6,352 bases of DNA, taken from positions 1 through 6,352 of the forward strand of contig JAUSEJ010000742.1 of assembly GCA_030650265.1 (NCBI GenBank), in the 5' to 3' direction. A program made the translations under genes and the position numbers. This document shows, piece by piece, positions 1 to 6,174 of this stretch (position 1 is its first letter; each line of letters starts with the position of its first letter). The notes beneath the pieces are model-generated. The model worked only from the letters and a program-made list of their open reading frames with translations, did not search any database and had not been told where the DNA came from. The stretch is from Dehalococcoidia bacterium (GTDB taxonomy: Bacteria; Chloroflexota; Dehalococcoidia; JACPQF01).

Positions 1-919
1 TTTGCTCTTGAGTAGCAGCGGTGGCGGAGAATTCTTCCCATTTCAGCACCTTCAGCCACTCCGGAGCGTATCCCTCGCTATCCATCCATTCCACCATGCG
101 CCGGGTGCCCTTGGCGCCAATAACACCTCCAGCGAGCATCCAGACAATGAAGCCGTCGGCGCAAGGGAAAACTGTCTTGACGTGGACCGGACCAAACTGT
201 CGCCAGGTTCCCTGACGTCCTTGGTTGATATGCGTGAATTCCCACATTTGAGAAGTGTTGGTTAGCATCCATGCGGGAGGTTGTTGCATGGACTGGTCGA
301 CGTGCTGCCCACATCCAGTGCGCTCGCGATAATGGTGGGCGATAAGGCAGCCAGCGGCCGCCGCCGCAGAAGCGTGAAAGTAGGCTTGCGGTGCCAAACT
401 GATGCGCAGAGGGGCACGATCAGGCTCGCCACAAAGGTGCATGTACCCGCCCATCGCCCAGGCGACGATATCGGAACCCTTATATCCGGCATACGGACCG
501 GTCTGACCAAAAGGGGTGATTGAGGCGAGAATCAGTCGGGGATTTATCTCTTGCAAAGAGGAGAAGCCGATGCCCGACTGGTCCAACTGTCCGGGGGGGA
601 ATCTCTCTATTGCGAAGTCAGCCGTGCGAACGAGACGACGGAAAACATCTCGACCGTCGTTGGATTGAAGATCGAGGGTGATACTGCGTTTGTTCGTGTT
701 CAGAGCGAACCAGTAGAGACTTTTTTCCGGGTCAGGCTCATCATGATAGAAGGGGCCAACAGAACGAGAGGGATCCCCGCCCGGGGGCTCGATCTTGATC
801 ACATCGGCGCCCAGATCGGCCATAATCTTGCCACACATTAGGCCGGCCTCGCCGGGCAGTTCTAATACTCGATAAGGGCTAAGCGGGCCGTCCGTGCTGC
901 TCCCAATCTCGTTTAACAA
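1..919 (-). CDS. Type III (CaiB/BaiF family) CoA-transferase, N-terminal 306 residues, truncated by window edge
   Basis: Family III CoA-transferases move CoA from an acyl-CoA donor to a carboxylic acid in the cytoplasm. The frame is open without a stop from 919 to the left edge. The N-terminus (GPLSPYRVLELPGEAG, then MADLGADVIKIEPPGGDPSR at residues 33-52) is the classic CaiB/BaiF Rossmann start. It is followed by NTNKRSITLDL, EINPRLILASITPFGQTGPY and RERTGCGQHVDQSM (residues 198-211), all family hallmarks. About 100 C-terminal residues should lie outside the window. The start is taken as TTG at 919 because AGGAG/AAGGA sits 5-10 nt upstream; an in-frame ATG at 967 would add 16 basic, non-family residues and has no Shine-Dalgarno. 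The catalytic Asp of formyl-CoA transferase, 21 residues before the TG of TGxGQ, is absent: Tyr180 lies there within PQAYFHA. The specific substrate cannot be read. The nearest upstream gene on this strand is a crotonase, 270 bp away. Confidence 0.93.
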   Translation of the reverse strand, partial: MLNEIGSSTDGPLSPYRVLELPGEAGLMCGKIMADLGADVIKIEPPGGDPSRSVGPFYHDEPDPEKSLYWFALNTNKRSITLDLQSNDGRDVFRRLVRTADFAIERFPPGQLDQSGIGFSSLQEINPRLILASITPFGQTGPYAGYKGSDIVAWAMGGYMHLCGEPDRAPLRISLAPQAYFHASAAAAAGCLIAHHYRERTGCGQHVDQSMQQPPAWMLTNTSQMWEFTHINQGRQGTWRQFGPVHVKTVFPCADGFIVWMLAGGVIGAKGTRRMVEWMDSEGYAPEWLKVLKWEEFSATAATQEQ

Positions 920-934
920 CTTGATCCTTCTCCT
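920..934 (-). promoter_or_regulatory. Ribosome binding site deciding the TTG start of the CoA-transferase
   Basis: On the minus strand AGGAG (930-934) and overlapping GAAGGA (925-930) precede TTG at 919 by 10 and 5 nt. This is the only convincing Shine-Dalgarno near the N-terminus and supports the non-ATG start over the in-frame ATG at 967. Confidence 0.6.
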
Positions 935-1189
935 AGCATACTTAAACCTTACCCGGCCTGGCAGCATACAGACGTGTAGGAGCACCCACTGCCTGCTAAT
1001 CCAGCTCGGATGCCCGCCTTCATTCGCTTCGAAGTCCCCTCAAACCAACCCAAATCCGTGAGTTGTCACAGACTTGGGCGTCATAAGTTGCTCGTCCTCG
1101 GACTCTATTTTGCGCAGTTCAGTAGATAGACCTTTTTTCACGGATGGCCTGATGACCAACCGGATTGCAACGAGCCAAAGGTGAACCGG

Positions 1190-2005
1190 CTAGCGTCCCT
1201 TGAATACAGGAGGCCGCTTCTCGGCCCAGGCTTTCCTGGCTTCCTGCGCGTCCTCGGAATTGAAGAGGATGCCGGAGGCGTTGGCGCAAAGGTCCTGTAC
1301 GGTCTTCAAGTCAACGTCCAAGGCCCGGCGCATGATTCTCTTGCTGATCCACTGGACGAATGGCGGGCTGTCGATTATCTTCTTGCAGAGAGCCCGAGTC
1401 TCCGCTTCCAACTGGTCGGCTGGCACTAAGTGGTTGAGAATCCCCCATCGGTAGGCATCCTCGGCCTTGAGAAAACCGCCGGTATAGGCCAGCTCGAGAG
1501 CCCGTCCGAGACCAGCAAGCTTGGGGAGGAAGTAGCTCCCACCGTTCTCGACTATCTGCCCCGCGTTCTGGTAGGTGAAGAGGCGGGTGAACTCGCAGCC
1601 CATGCGAATGTCGCAGCGAAGGGAGATATCCATGCCCACACCCACAGCCGCGCCGTTGATCATGGCGATGGTTGGTTTCATAGTCTCCGACATGACATCG
1701 AGGTATGGATAAACTCCATAAAGGAAGTGCTGCCGGCTGGAATCCGGCCCATGCCCCTTTATGCGCTCGACCTTTTCTGCATTTCCAGCGAGGTCCACCC
1801 CGGCGCAGAAATGCTTGCCGACGCCCGTAATGACCATAACCCTTACCTTGGGGTCGGCATCACCCGCCCTCAAGTAGTCGCAAAGCGCGGCAAGGCCCTC
1901 GGGAATGAAGAATGAGTTTTGCCTGTCCGGACGGTTGAATCTGATCCAGAGGATACCGGAGTCCTCCGGCTCGTAGAGCAAGTAATCCACCATCTTAGGA
2001 TCCAT
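1190..2005 (-). CDS. Crotonase-fold enoyl-CoA hydratase/isomerase family protein
   Basis: A complete 271-residue crotonase, the usual length of the family. Visible family marks are the N-terminal ILWIRFNRPDRQNSF (18-32), the first oxyanion-hole strand HFCAGVDL (65-72), the second NGAAVGVGMDISLRCDIRM (117-135), GGSYFLPKLAGLGRALELAYTG (155-176, the helix after the active site) and AEDAYRWGILNHLVP (181-195). The start is ATG at 2005 because GAGG lies 6 nt upstream; a TTG at 2017 in the same frame has no such site. Aligned by eye to rat mitochondrial enoyl-CoA hydratase, Glu144 becomes Asp126 and Glu164 becomes Gln146, so classical syn-hydration is doubtful. Isomerase, hydrolase or another crotonase chemistry on a CoA thioester is possible. 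The next gene downstream is a CoA-transferase that could supply the acyl-CoA. The crotonase fold is clear; the reaction is not. Confidence 0.93.
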   Translation of the reverse strand: MDPKMVDYLLYEPEDSGILWIRFNRPDRQNSFFIPEGLAALCDYLRAGDADPKVRVMVITGVGKHFCAGVDLAGNAEKVERIKGHGPDSSRQHFLYGVYPYLDVMSETMKPTIAMINGAAVGVGMDISLRCDIRMGCEFTRLFTYQNAGQIVENGGSYFLPKLAGLGRALELAYTGGFLKAEDAYRWGILNHLVPADQLEAETRALCKKIIDSPPFVQWISKRIMRRALDVDLKTVQDLCANASGILFNSEDAQEARKAWAEKRPPVFKGR

Positions 2006-2386
2006 ATCCCACCTCAAAGTTTTGGTTTCACTAGCCCGACGCTCCCGTCGTCTTGTAAGTTAAACTCATGCTCGATGTCCCCAAGGCGGCTTGAACCAAT
2101 GCCTAGTAGTCCGCCGACTTAGCAATGATAATCTATTCTGAGGAGCGAGGGTGGCAATAGTGTGGTGGGGAGCGACGAAGAATCTGACCCTCCCCGCCAT
2201 TGTTCGGATGTTATAAACCCAGCGGCCGATGGTACAGATTCTTCGTCGTCGCTCCGCCACGGCTCAGACAGATCGAAGCGTTTGTGACGGAGCACTGGAG
2301 GGCACTTCGCGAACCGTCCGAAACCCATTAACGGCCTCGGAACTTGATCCAAAGATCAGTTGTGAACCACTATGCGGGTATGGCTA
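2006..2386. other. Intergenic region with no intact gene
   Basis: This 381-bp stretch separates the crotonase start from the decayed flavoprotein gene. Short open frames here have no recognisable protein character. It holds the inverted pair of dispersed-repeat copies at 2135-2269, and a small AACTTGATC/GATCAGTT inverted repeat at 2341-2361. The promoter of the crotonase must lie here or further upstream, but no strong sigma-70 pair is visible. Confidence 0.6.
2135..2269. repeat. Imperfect inverted repeat formed by two copies of a GGAGCGACGAAGAATCT-type dispersed repeat
   Basis: The left arm (2162-2189, GTGGTGGGGAGCGACGAAG...) is the reverse complement of the right arm (2231-2260) apart from a 3-nt GAC/GTC insertion and a few mismatches. 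The arms are separated by about 41 nt, so the transcript could fold into a long hairpin. The left copy seems to begin further out with ATTCTGAGGAGCGAG (2135-2149), and the right copy ends in GGCTCAGAC (2261-2269), which matches the other end of the same unit. From memory, sequences of the form ATTCTGAGGAGCG...GACGAAGAATCT are widespread intergenic repeats in environmental bacteria including Chloroflexota; I could not check this by search. No transposase is nearby, so a non-autonomous element is the natural reading. Confidence 0.65.
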
Positions 2387-2789
2387 TCAAGCTATTCTCT
2401 CCCAGGCAGAAAAGCCGATCTTGGAAATTTCATTGACCGACTCACGGACAATACATCTAGGAATAGCGCATCCGACCGCTATCTGCTCCTGCTAGACCTT
2501 TTCGAAGATAGGTCCATCGACTATTAGCTCTGCCGTACCGTTGAAACGAAACCCCCTACGTGTTTCCCGTTCCTCGACCGCCACTGGCTACCCCTAGGTT
2601 TTTCTGGAGATTCTCGTAGGTATGCTTGAAAGTGGCATCGCTCCAGCCGATATGCTCGTCATCAATAACTCCGATGCCATATTTGGGACCAACATTCGGC
2701 AGTTCATGAGGTCCAATAGTGGCAACGTATGCCAGCTTTCCTGAACGAAGGCTGCTATCGAAATGCCCCGAAGGGACGCAATCTTGCAA
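2387..2789 (-). pseudogene. Pyridoxamine-5'-phosphate-oxidase-like FMN-binding protein, decayed (frameshift plus in-frame stop)
   Basis: From the right, one frame reads SGKLAYVATIG, then PNVGPKYGIGVIDDEHIGW and SDATFKHTYENLQKNLGVA. This is typical of the split-barrel flavin-binding PNPOx-like family of small (about 130-150 residue) proteins. At about 2585 one extra base throws the frame off, giving a stop at 2556. Removing it restores VAVEERETRRGFRFNGTAEL and IVDGPIFEKV, which is the expected continuation. A TAG at 2492-2494 then interrupts, after which the same frame goes on as AIPRCIVRESVNEISKIGF to a TGA at 2387. Two lesions argue for real decay rather than one sequencing error. The 5' end is unclear: the only in-frame start is a TTG at 2789, 2 nt after the stop of the lipoprotein gene and without a Shine-Dalgarno. 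The ancestral function would have been flavin- or cofactor-dependent redox; the exact substrate is unknown. Confidence 0.8.
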
Positions 2790-2791
2790 TC

Positions 2792-4399
2792 CTATTTGGC
2801 GTGGGACGCTGTCGCGTACGAAGCACCACCAAAGAGCATTCCCAACGGGGGCACCTTCGGCTTCACTCCACCAATCTTCGAGCTCAGGGCCAGAATCTGG
2901 TCCGGCCCCACAACGGCGATTGCAGCGTAATCATTCTTAACTGTGGCAGCGGCCTCGATCGCCAGCCTGGTCCTCTCGGGAGAGGCCGGCATGCCGTTGA
3001 CCTTGTCGATCGACTCGTCCAACTTCGGGTTCTTGTAGAGCTTCGTAACACTTTTCGTGAAAGAGTATATCCTCCCCATGCCCAAGAAATCACGGTAGTC
3101 ATATCCAATGTAAGACCAAACGCTGTCCCAAATGATAGGGTTGTGATTTGGCCTGAAATACGTTACAAACTGAGTATACTCAATGGGCACCAGTTGTGGG
3201 GTTATTCCTATCTTCTGCCAGTAACCCGCCATGGATTGGTTGAGCATGCTAAGGAGGCCTCCTGCCCCCGAGTCCCAGACTTTCATGTTGAAGCCGCTCG
3301 GGCGCCCTGCCTCGGCCATGAGCTTTTTGGCCTGCTCGGGGTCATAGGGGTCCGGCTTCAGCACATTGGGGTCGAAGAAATATGCATTGGTAGAAACTGC
3401 GTGGACCACGGTTATATTCCCATACCCGAGAAGCAGCTTGTCGAGCATCTCTTGCCGGTTGAGAGCCAGTTGCAATGCTTTCCGCACTCTCACATCGCCA
3501 AGAGCATACTTTCCGGGATTGTCCACATCGTACCATGCGTAGACGAAATATCTCGTGCCGCCGAAGAAGCTTGTCACGCGTAGTCCGGCTGCTTTGAGGC
3601 CAGACACCGAGTCAGGAGTGATTGTGGCAAGGTCCAACTCTCCGGTCTTTAACATTGCAACCTTGGTCGATTCCTCTTTGACGTGAAGAACGGTGAGGTT
3701 CTTGAACTGCGGGACCTTGGTCTGGTCCCAGTAGTCCTCATTGGCCTCGAGGTCGAGGCGCACCCCAGGCTGATACTTTACGAACTTCCATGCGCCGCTG
3801 CCCACGGGGTTCGCTCTGAAGTATTCAATGCCCTTCTCCTCGATGTACTTCTTCGGCAGGACGGCCGTCATTCCCTCGACGTCTTCAAGTAGATCGAACT
3901 GCGGTTGTTTCAGGCGCAAGACGACCGTATAGTCGTCTTTCAGCTCTACACTGGCGATAATGGTGCGCCAGGAGGCCGAAGATTTGTACACTGCGTCTGG
4001 CGCCAGCATCCTGTCAAGGCTGAACTTGACATCGGCGCCGTTCAGATAGTCTCCATTGTGAAACCTAACCCCCTTCCTGATATAGAAGGTATAGGTCAGG
4101 CCATCCGTAGATATTTCCCACTTCTCCGCTATGTCCGGCACGTCCTGATTGGTGGTGCCTGTCGTTGTTAGCCCTTCGAATATGGCGCCATAGAAGTCGG
4201 GCACGACATTCACGCTAGCCGCGTCAAACCCCCCCGATGTGAAGTCCGCTGCGACTACGATGTTACCGTATGGCTTTGTTGTCGCCGTTGTGATCGACTG
4301 TGGTGTCGATGTCGACGTTGCTGAACAAGAGGCCAAAAATAGGGCGCCGACGACCATGAGCGCTATGAGCAACTCAGTTAACCTTGCGCATCGTCTCAT
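2792..4399 (-). CDS. ABC transporter substrate-binding lipoprotein, peptide/nickel family (SBP_bac_5)
   Basis: A complete 535-residue extracytoplasmic solute-binding protein, the usual length of family 5. It starts at ATG 4399, 4 nt after a strong GGAGGAG; the frame runs further upstream but with no better start. Residues 1-25 are a lipoprotein signal: MRRC basic end, a hydrophobic core LLIALMVVGALFL, and lipobox LASC with Cys25 as the lipidated residue. A Ser/Thr-rich linker follows. Family marks include LSTDGL-like ISTDGLTYTFYIRKGVRFHN (about residues 95-116), GADVKFSLDRML, NPVGSGAWKFVKY, DVRVRKALQLALNRQEML (about 301-318) and DPEQAKKLMAEAG. The protein would sit on the outer face of the membrane and hand an oligopeptide or other small ligand to a permease. 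No permease or ATPase gene is in the window, so it is either an orphan or its partners lie elsewhere. The ligand cannot be read from sequence. Confidence 0.95.
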   Translation of the reverse strand: MRRCARLTELLIALMVVGALFLASCSATSTSTPQSITTATTKPYGNIVVAADFTSGGFDAASVNVVPDFYGAIFEGLTTTGTTNQDVPDIAEKWEISTDGLTYTFYIRKGVRFHNGDYLNGADVKFSLDRMLAPDAVYKSSASWRTIIASVELKDDYTVVLRLKQPQFDLLEDVEGMTAVLPKKYIEEKGIEYFRANPVGSGAWKFVKYQPGVRLDLEANEDYWDQTKVPQFKNLTVLHVKEESTKVAMLKTGELDLATITPDSVSGLKAAGLRVTSFFGGTRYFVYAWYDVDNPGKYALGDVRVRKALQLALNRQEMLDKLLLGYGNITVVHAVSTNAYFFDPNVLKPDPYDPEQAKKLMAEAGRPSGFNMKVWDSGAGGLLSMLNQSMAGYWQKIGITPQLVPIEYTQFVTYFRPNHNPIIWDSVWSYIGYDYRDFLGMGRIYSFTKSVTKLYKNPKLDESIDKVNGMPASPERTRLAIEAAATVKNDYAAIAVVGPDQILALSSKIGGVKPKVPPLGMLFGGASYATASHAK

Positions 4400-4567
4400 G
4401 AAACTCCTCCTTTGCCTTATCGGCTTACTAACATGATGGAACACAGAACCCATGTCGGGAACGAAAACGCCGCCCATTTGAAATCGGCCCGATGCAACTA
4501 CGATACTGATGTCCTAGGGTTTGAAGCCAGCCTGGCATCGTCTAGCACTGCATCGCCTACTTGGATT

Positions 4568-4616
4568 GGGCTATCGTCTCGAACGCCGCTTCGACTAGCG
4601 TGCCAGACGATAGCCC
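4568..4616. repeat. Perfect 12-bp inverted repeat, possible hairpin downstream of the radical-SAM-like gene
   Basis: GGGCTATCGTCT (4568-4579) and AGACGATAGCCC (4605-4616) are exact reverse complements with a 25-nt loop. The repeat begins 28 nt after the stop of the radical-SAM-like gene. It could act as a transcript end or stabiliser, but no U-tract follows on the minus strand, so it is not a textbook intrinsic terminator. A third copy of ATCGTCT lies at 4537-4543. A regulator operator is less likely given the long loop. Confidence 0.5.
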
Positions 4617-4644
4617 CAGGTCGCGGAACAAGGAATAACTCGCC

Positions 4645-6036
4645 CTACGGCGTCTTCACTGCCGTTTTCATCGAAGAAACAAAGTTAGCTAGCCAGTTCT
4701 GCCCAGACGGGACGCAATCTTCTACCCAAGCGCCAATGTCTCCGGCCAGAGCTAATATCCCAATGTCGCCTCCGTACATATTTGTGAAACAATCCATGGG
4801 GCAGTACATCAGCTTGTTAATCTTTTCGTACATGCCAGTCTCCATGCAAGCCTCATTATGGGCAGTCGCCACATCCAGACAGTACTCGGTGGGTGGAAGT
4901 CGCTTCTCTGAAAGCGCTCTATTATCCCCGTATACGGAGCCTGCTCCCAACCGCAGTTGTGTGAACGTAGTGTAAAGCCCGTTCTTGAACAGCCAGCGGA
5001 GCCCTTCGATGTGGTTATCGCGTGCTTCTTGCCACGTCTTGTGCCCATTATCAGGCATGAGCGTGACACCCGCTATGATTTTGCCTCCGACGTTCCCCTT
5101 CCCAAAGATGTCTACCGCTTCCAACATGGCTTCCAGCCAGCGCTCGTAGCGAGCATGTTTCGCCTTGCCGGGGCATATCTCCTCAAACAGTTCGCGACCC
5201 CATACCTCCATTTGAACGGTGATGCAGTCTATGCCTGCATCTTTCAGTCTCTGCATGTGCTCCCTGCTCTCCGCCTGACCGTGACAGGTGAGGTTAGGCT
5301 TGTAGGAGGCCGCACTGGCTATCTTCTCGGCAAAATCAAGCAGTATCTTTGTCTCCCGCTCGCTCTTACTGAAGCCACCCATCTCCATCCTGCCTTCGAT
5401 AAACCTGGTATTGGCGGCTGCAATTCTATAGGCTTCGACCGTTTCCTCGAGGGAAATCGTAATAGCGTGTTCGAGGCCAATAGAGCGGGCGTCTTCCTGA
5501 GTGGAATTGTAGTTGCAGAACCTGCACTGCTCCCCGGTGTCGAAATACTGGCAGTACCGCACGGGAGCTATTATGAAGCAATACGGGGAAGATTGCCACC
5601 GGTTCACGAGTTTCGAGACGGGCGTCCCTTTGCTAGTGGTTGGCTCAGGCTCGGTGTTTTTCTTGGGATCGAGGAAATAGATGTCCTCTATCTTGTCCTC
5701 TCCTTGAAAAAGGGCAAATCTACCTTCCCTCACCTCCCTGACTGCATAATCGCTCTTAACATCCCCTTGGATTTGTACGCCTATGCCGTTCTTCATGTAC
5801 ATGTCTCTCGGCCGTCGGAAGAGCCCAGGCCTCAACTGGTCGGGCCTTTTCTCGATCAGTTCCTTCAGGGTCATGTCGTGACGGTAGCTCTGGTAGGTTC
5901 CATGGGCGGGCGCCCAATCGCTCACCTTGTCGAGATCATCGGTATCCCTCACGCCATGGACCAAGACATCCAACTTGATGATGATCTCCCGGGGAACGTC
6001 GGGATACTTTTTCTGCAACTCGTCCACTCGGGTCAT
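4645..6036 (-). CDS. Radical-SAM-like protein with atypical C-X8-C-X2-C cysteine motif
   Basis: A complete 463-residue cytoplasmic protein. ATG at 6036 is chosen because GGAG lies 8 nt upstream; an upstream in-frame extension has no ribosome site. Residues 1-150 form an N-terminal region I do not recognise. Then APVRYCQYFDTGEQCRFCNYN (157-177) looks like the 4Fe-4S loop of radical SAM enzymes: C171-R-F-C174 followed by aromatic Tyr fits the CxFC part. The first Cys of canonical CxxxCxxC is replaced by Thr167, and Cys162 gives C-X8-C-X2-C. EMGGFSKSE (218-226) fits the SAM-contacting GG strand, and GIDCITVQMEV...ICPGK (268-291) and GGKIIAGVTLMP (317-328) fit later barrel strands. A second cysteine pair, YCPMDCFTNMYGGDIG (411-426), sits near the C-terminus and could bind another metal. 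Substrate unknown. A LuxR-type regulator gene ends 138 bp upstream. The fold is fairly sure; the chemistry is not. Confidence 0.8.
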   Translation of the reverse strand: MTRVDELQKKYPDVPREIIIKLDVLVHGVRDTDDLDKVSDWAPAHGTYQSYRHDMTLKELIEKRPDQLRPGLFRRPRDMYMKNGIGVQIQGDVKSDYAVREVREGRFALFQGEDKIEDIYFLDPKKNTEPEPTTSKGTPVSKLVNRWQSSPYCFIIAPVRYCQYFDTGEQCRFCNYNSTQEDARSIGLEHAITISLEETVEAYRIAAANTRFIEGRMEMGGFSKSERETKILLDFAEKIASAASYKPNLTCHGQAESREHMQRLKDAGIDCITVQMEVWGRELFEEICPGKAKHARYERWLEAMLEAVDIFGKGNVGGKIIAGVTLMPDNGHKTWQEARDNHIEGLRWLFKNGLYTTFTQLRLGAGSVYGDNRALSEKRLPPTEYCLDVATAHNEACMETGMYEKINKLMYCPMDCFTNMYGGDIGILALAGDIGAWVEDCVPSGQNWLANFVSSMKTAVKTP

Positions 6037-6142
6037 TTGCTTTTCTCCTTTTGGCGAATAACTGCTTCCGTGGATTCGTGGCGTACCGCAAGATGCCACT
6101 GGCCCATTCTAACACGAGGGACAAGCCGTGTCCATATGCGAA

Positions 6143-6148
6143 ATTATA
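6143..6148 (-). promoter_or_regulatory. Candidate -10 box (TATAAT) upstream of the radical-SAM-like gene
   Basis: The minus strand carries a perfect TATAAT about 107 nt upstream of the radical-SAM-like ATG. The hexamer 17 nt further up is AAGGTC, a poor -35 match, so activation by a regulator would be expected if it is used. It lies between the end of the LuxR-type gene and the radical-SAM-like gene, the position expected for a promoter of the latter, and implies a leader of about 100 nt. Confidence 0.4.
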
Positions 6149-6164
6149 TATCGACTGTATATCG
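6147..6164. repeat. Two CGATATA direct repeats, 11-bp period, at the candidate promoter
   Basis: On the minus strand CGATATA occurs at 6164-6158 and again at 6153-6147, one helical turn apart, in the spacer just upstream of and running into the TATAAT at 6143-6148. This arrangement would suit a regulator binding the same face of the helix. The tract is short and AT-rich, so chance is a real alternative. Confidence 0.35.
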
Positions 6165-6174
6165 TGACCTTGGG

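Noticed and set aside
920..1189. Search for a small gene or promoter between the crotonase and the CoA-transferase
   Set aside because: No short frame with a ribosome site and no good -35/-10 pair was found. ATCCGTGA and TCACGGAT form an 8-bp inverted repeat, but they are nearly 80 nt apart and probably chance.
1430..1915. A 161-codon plus-strand open frame inside the crotonase gene
   Set aside because: It is a shadow of the crotonase coding strand, with no domain and no ribosome site.
2130..2157. Possible sigma-70 promoter for the crotonase (TTGCCA, 16 nt, TAGATT on the minus strand)
   Set aside because: The -10 matches only 4 of 6 positions, it lies inside the dispersed repeat and would need a leader of over 100 nt; this is not better than chance.
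2119..2352. A 77-codon minus-strand open frame spanning the inverted repeat
   Set aside because: Its translation is the low-information peptide typical of dispersed repeats of this type, and no start signal is present.
2729..3583. A 284-codon open frame on the plus strand opposite the lipoprotein gene
   Set aside because: It is antisense to a clear SBP_bac_5 gene, crosses into the pseudogene, and reads as low-sense sequence without domains.
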